A stretch of DNA of 64,000 nucleotides from RPQJ01 sp963846885. Its GTDB lineage: Bacteria; Pseudomonadota; Gammaproteobacteria; Steroidobacterales; Steroidobacteraceae. The notes under the pieces were generated by a model, which was not told the origin of the DNA, did not search any database, and saw only the letters and a list, made by a program, of their open reading frames with translations. The stretch is from positions 124,001 to 188,000 of the forward strand of contig CAWJXS010000003.1 in assembly GCA_963846885.1 (NCBI GenBank). The letters run 5' to 3'. Of this stretch, positions 62,394 through 64,000 are shown one piece after another. Position 1 is the stretch's first letter, and the number at the start of each line of letters is the position of its first letter. The position numbers were made by a program, and so were the translations under genes.

Positions 62394-63664
62394 CGTTCGT
62401 CACCTGCGAAATAGTCGATTTCGTGCTGCGCCAGCGCGCGGTCGGCCGCGAGGCGCAGGTGCTTGGTCCGGGTTTCGAGCGCGAGCTGGCGGGCCATCAC
62501 CACGTCCTCGAACATGGCGCGGTTCGAGCGCCAGCCAAGCAGCGCGGCCGTGACCGACTGGTCCGCAAGCGGCAACAGGTCGGTTTCGTAGAAACGCTCG
62601 AGTTCGGCCGTGCGGTGCGCGGTGTTCCACGCTTCGGCGAGCATCGCCTGCATTTCACGCTCGTGGTCGTCGTGCCGCTCATCGAGCGCCTGCGCTTCGA
62701 GCTTCGCCGCACTGACCGCACGGTCCTGCCGGTTGCCCCGGAACAGCGGCAAACCCACCGTGACCATCGCGCTCAGCATGTCGGGCCGACTCATGCCGTC
62801 GGGAGCGTCCTGCCGAAAACCGTAGCTGACGTCGAGCATCCAGGCCGGCTTGCGCAGCTCGCGTGCCACGTCCCCTGCCGTCCGCGCCGCATCGATGCGG
62901 CGCATGTAGTCCAGTTGGGCAGGATGCTCCGCGAGCCGGGCCTCGAGCGTGGCGAGCGGCTCCAGTTCGGCGCGCGGCGCAATGCCCGTGGGCCGTACGC
63001 GGGCCGCCGCATCGACACCAAGCCAGTACGAGAGCTGCGACCGGTACATCGCATCGTCACGGTCGAGATCCAGCTGCTGCTCGCGCAGCATGGCGGCGTC
63101 GAGACCCGCCCGCAGCACGTCGAGTTGCTTGCCCTCGCCCGAGGCGTAGCGCGCCTTGGCGGACTGGCGCAGCTGCTCGACCCAGCTCGACTGCTCGTCG
63201 AGCACGGCGCGCGCGGCGCCAATGTACGCAAGCTGCGTCCAGAGCTTGCGCACCTCGCGACGGACGACGCGCTCGCGATCGAGTGCGGTGGCGTCCATGG
63301 CCGTCGCCAGCTGCTGCATCTGCTTGCGCGACAGCTGGCGTGACTGTCCCGGCTGGAACTCCTGCGCGATGCCCACCTCGAGCATCGTCATCTCCTCGTC
63401 CGCGAGGCTGAACGAATCGACCGGCACGTTGACGGCGCCGACGCGCAGTTCCGGATCCATGAGCTCGCCGTCCATCACCGCGCGCTCGCGCATCGCCGCG
63501 CCCTGGGCGTGCATCTCGCGCAGCATCGCATCGCGTTCGATGGCGATGCGCTCGGACTCGGCCAGCGTCAGGCCGTCGGCGGCCGCGTGCAGCGGCGGCG
63601 GGGCGAAAGCCACGAACAGCGCGAACGTGAGCGCGCTCGCGAAAGCCAGGTTATGAAGGGACAT
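62390..63664 (-). CDS. cusC: Outer-membrane efflux protein (CusC/TolC family)
   Basis: A 424-residue exported protein with a signal peptide (LAFASALTFALFVAFAPPPLHA). It shows the long paired coiled-coil helices of TolC-like channels: GLTLAESERIAIERDAMLREMHAQGAAMRER, then RKLWTQLAYIGAARAVLDEQSSWVEQLRQSAKARYASGEGKQLDVLRAGLD with the RYxxGxxxxxDVL pattern, repeated in the C-terminal half. No lipobox is seen. Start ATG at 63664 with GGAG upstream. First gene of cusCBA. Confidence 0.9.
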   Translation of the reverse strand: MSLHNLAFASALTFALFVAFAPPPLHAAADGLTLAESERIAIERDAMLREMHAQGAAMRERAVMDGELMDPELRVGAVNVPVDSFSLADEEMTMLEVGIAQEFQPGQSRQLSRKQMQQLATAMDATALDRERVVRREVRKLWTQLAYIGAARAVLDEQSSWVEQLRQSAKARYASGEGKQLDVLRAGLDAAMLREQQLDLDRDDAMYRSQLSYWLGVDAAARVRPTGIAPRAELEPLATLEARLAEHPAQLDYMRRIDAARTAGDVARELRKPAWMLDVSYGFRQDAPDGMSRPDMLSAMVTVGLPLFRGNRQDRAVSAAKLEAQALDERHDDHEREMQAMLAEAWNTAHRTAELERFYETDLLPLADQSVTAALLGWRSNRAMFEDVVMARQLALETRTKHLRLAADRALAQHEIDYFAGDER

Positions 63665-63736
63665 GCACGCACTCCAGCAGGACACACCGCGCCGGCGCCA
63701 TAGGCGCCGACGATCAGACGATGTCGGGAGTGAGGC

Positions 63737-64000
63737 CTACTTCAGGAAGCGGCAGAAACTGACCGCAACCGGAATGTGCGGCAGTGGTGCGGCGGCATCG
63801 CCGCGCTCGAGTTCGGTGCTGGCGTACGTCCTGTCTTCCGCCAGCAGCAGCACCACCACGGGCGGCGGCGCCAGCACGGCGGCGGCAAAAGCCAGGCGCA
63901 AGTCGACCTGCGGATCGTGCGGGAAGGCGCAGAGATCCTGCGTCGCGCCGGGGGTGTCCGCACCGGTCAGTTCGGGTGGGCAGTAAATGCAGTGTTCACC
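63737..64000 (-). CDS. C-terminal part of a small exported-looking Cys-rich protein (cut by window edge)
   Basis: About 88 codons of the 3' end are visible. They begin GEHCIYCPPELTGADTPG (a CXXC), then DLCAFPHDPQVDLRLAFAAAVLAPPPVVVLLLAEDR and end SFCRFLK. The CXXC and the hydrophobic stretch recall small metal-linked proteins such as DUF2946 near Cus genes, but I am not sure. It lies 72 bases upstream of cusC in the same direction and may belong to the same operon. Confidence 0.5.
   Translation of the reverse strand, partial: GEHCIYCPPELTGADTPGATQDLCAFPHDPQVDLRLAFAAAVLAPPPVVVLLLAEDRTYASTELERGDAAAPLPHIPVAVSFCRFLK

Overview
The window is 64 kb of high-GC, gene-dense chromosome from a Gram-negative proteobacterium. 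TonB-dependent receptors, a PlpD-type patatin, a cysJ-cysI-cysH-cysG sulfate-assimilation order with a PAPS-type reductase, type II NADH dehydrogenase and Cus/CopA copper export all fit a gammaproteobacterium near the Xanthomonadales/Nevskiales/Steroidobacter group. That placement is inferred from gene content, not from a marker gene. No rRNA, tRNA, CRISPR array, insertion sequence or prophage was seen.

Layout. 1-18.7 kb is mostly housekeeping: the start of phosphoenolpyruvate carboxylase, a TonB-dependent receptor, two REP-like repeats, a GNAT acetyltransferase, a class III CoA transferase, ndh, a glycine-zipper stress protein, a phospholipase-D-type cardiolipin synthase, SYLF and SRPBCC proteins, msrA, marC, a kinase-fold protein lacking its catalytic residues, a patatin with an outer-membrane barrel and a second TonB-dependent receptor. 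18.7-24.4 kb is the cysJIHG operon, with single-base frame breaks in cysI and cysH. 24.8-26.5 kb is a secreted hydrolase, also with one frame break.

26.5-49.8 kb is the most interesting part. A nine-gene leftward operon (35775 to 26548) encodes a thioredoxin-fold protein, a periplasmic coiled-coil protein, two large TPR proteins, a small exported protein, ExbB, two ExbD proteins and an AgmX/TonB-like protein. It starts immediately behind a very good cyclic-di-GMP-I (GEMM) riboswitch at 35776-35849, with a consensus -35 box just upstream. Upstream of the riboswitch lie five more leftward genes: ApbE flavin transferase, a zinc-ribbon methyltransferase, a Tat-exported DUF1501-like protein, a LamG lipoprotein with two CXXCH motifs, and a CXXCH protein. 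Divergent from these is a six-gene rightward operon: an HzsA-like lipoprotein with two CXXCH motifs, two outer-membrane barrel proteins, TlpA, DUF4266 and DUF3570. I read the whole as one candidate envelope redox system driven by an Exb-type motor and switched by c-di-GMP. This is inference; its substrate is unknown.

49.8-64 kb holds an ATP-grasp enzyme, polyphosphate:AMP phosphotransferase, agmatine deiminase, a copper P-type ATPase, a heavily frame-broken delta-60/Calx-beta gene ending in a GlyGly-CTERM-like tail, the cusCBA efflux operon and the end of a Cys-rich protein cut by the window edge.

Several otherwise well-conserved genes carry frame breaks, nearly all of the same kind (one extra base). 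That points to insertion-type sequence errors as much as to real decay, and matters for anyone using the protein sequences.
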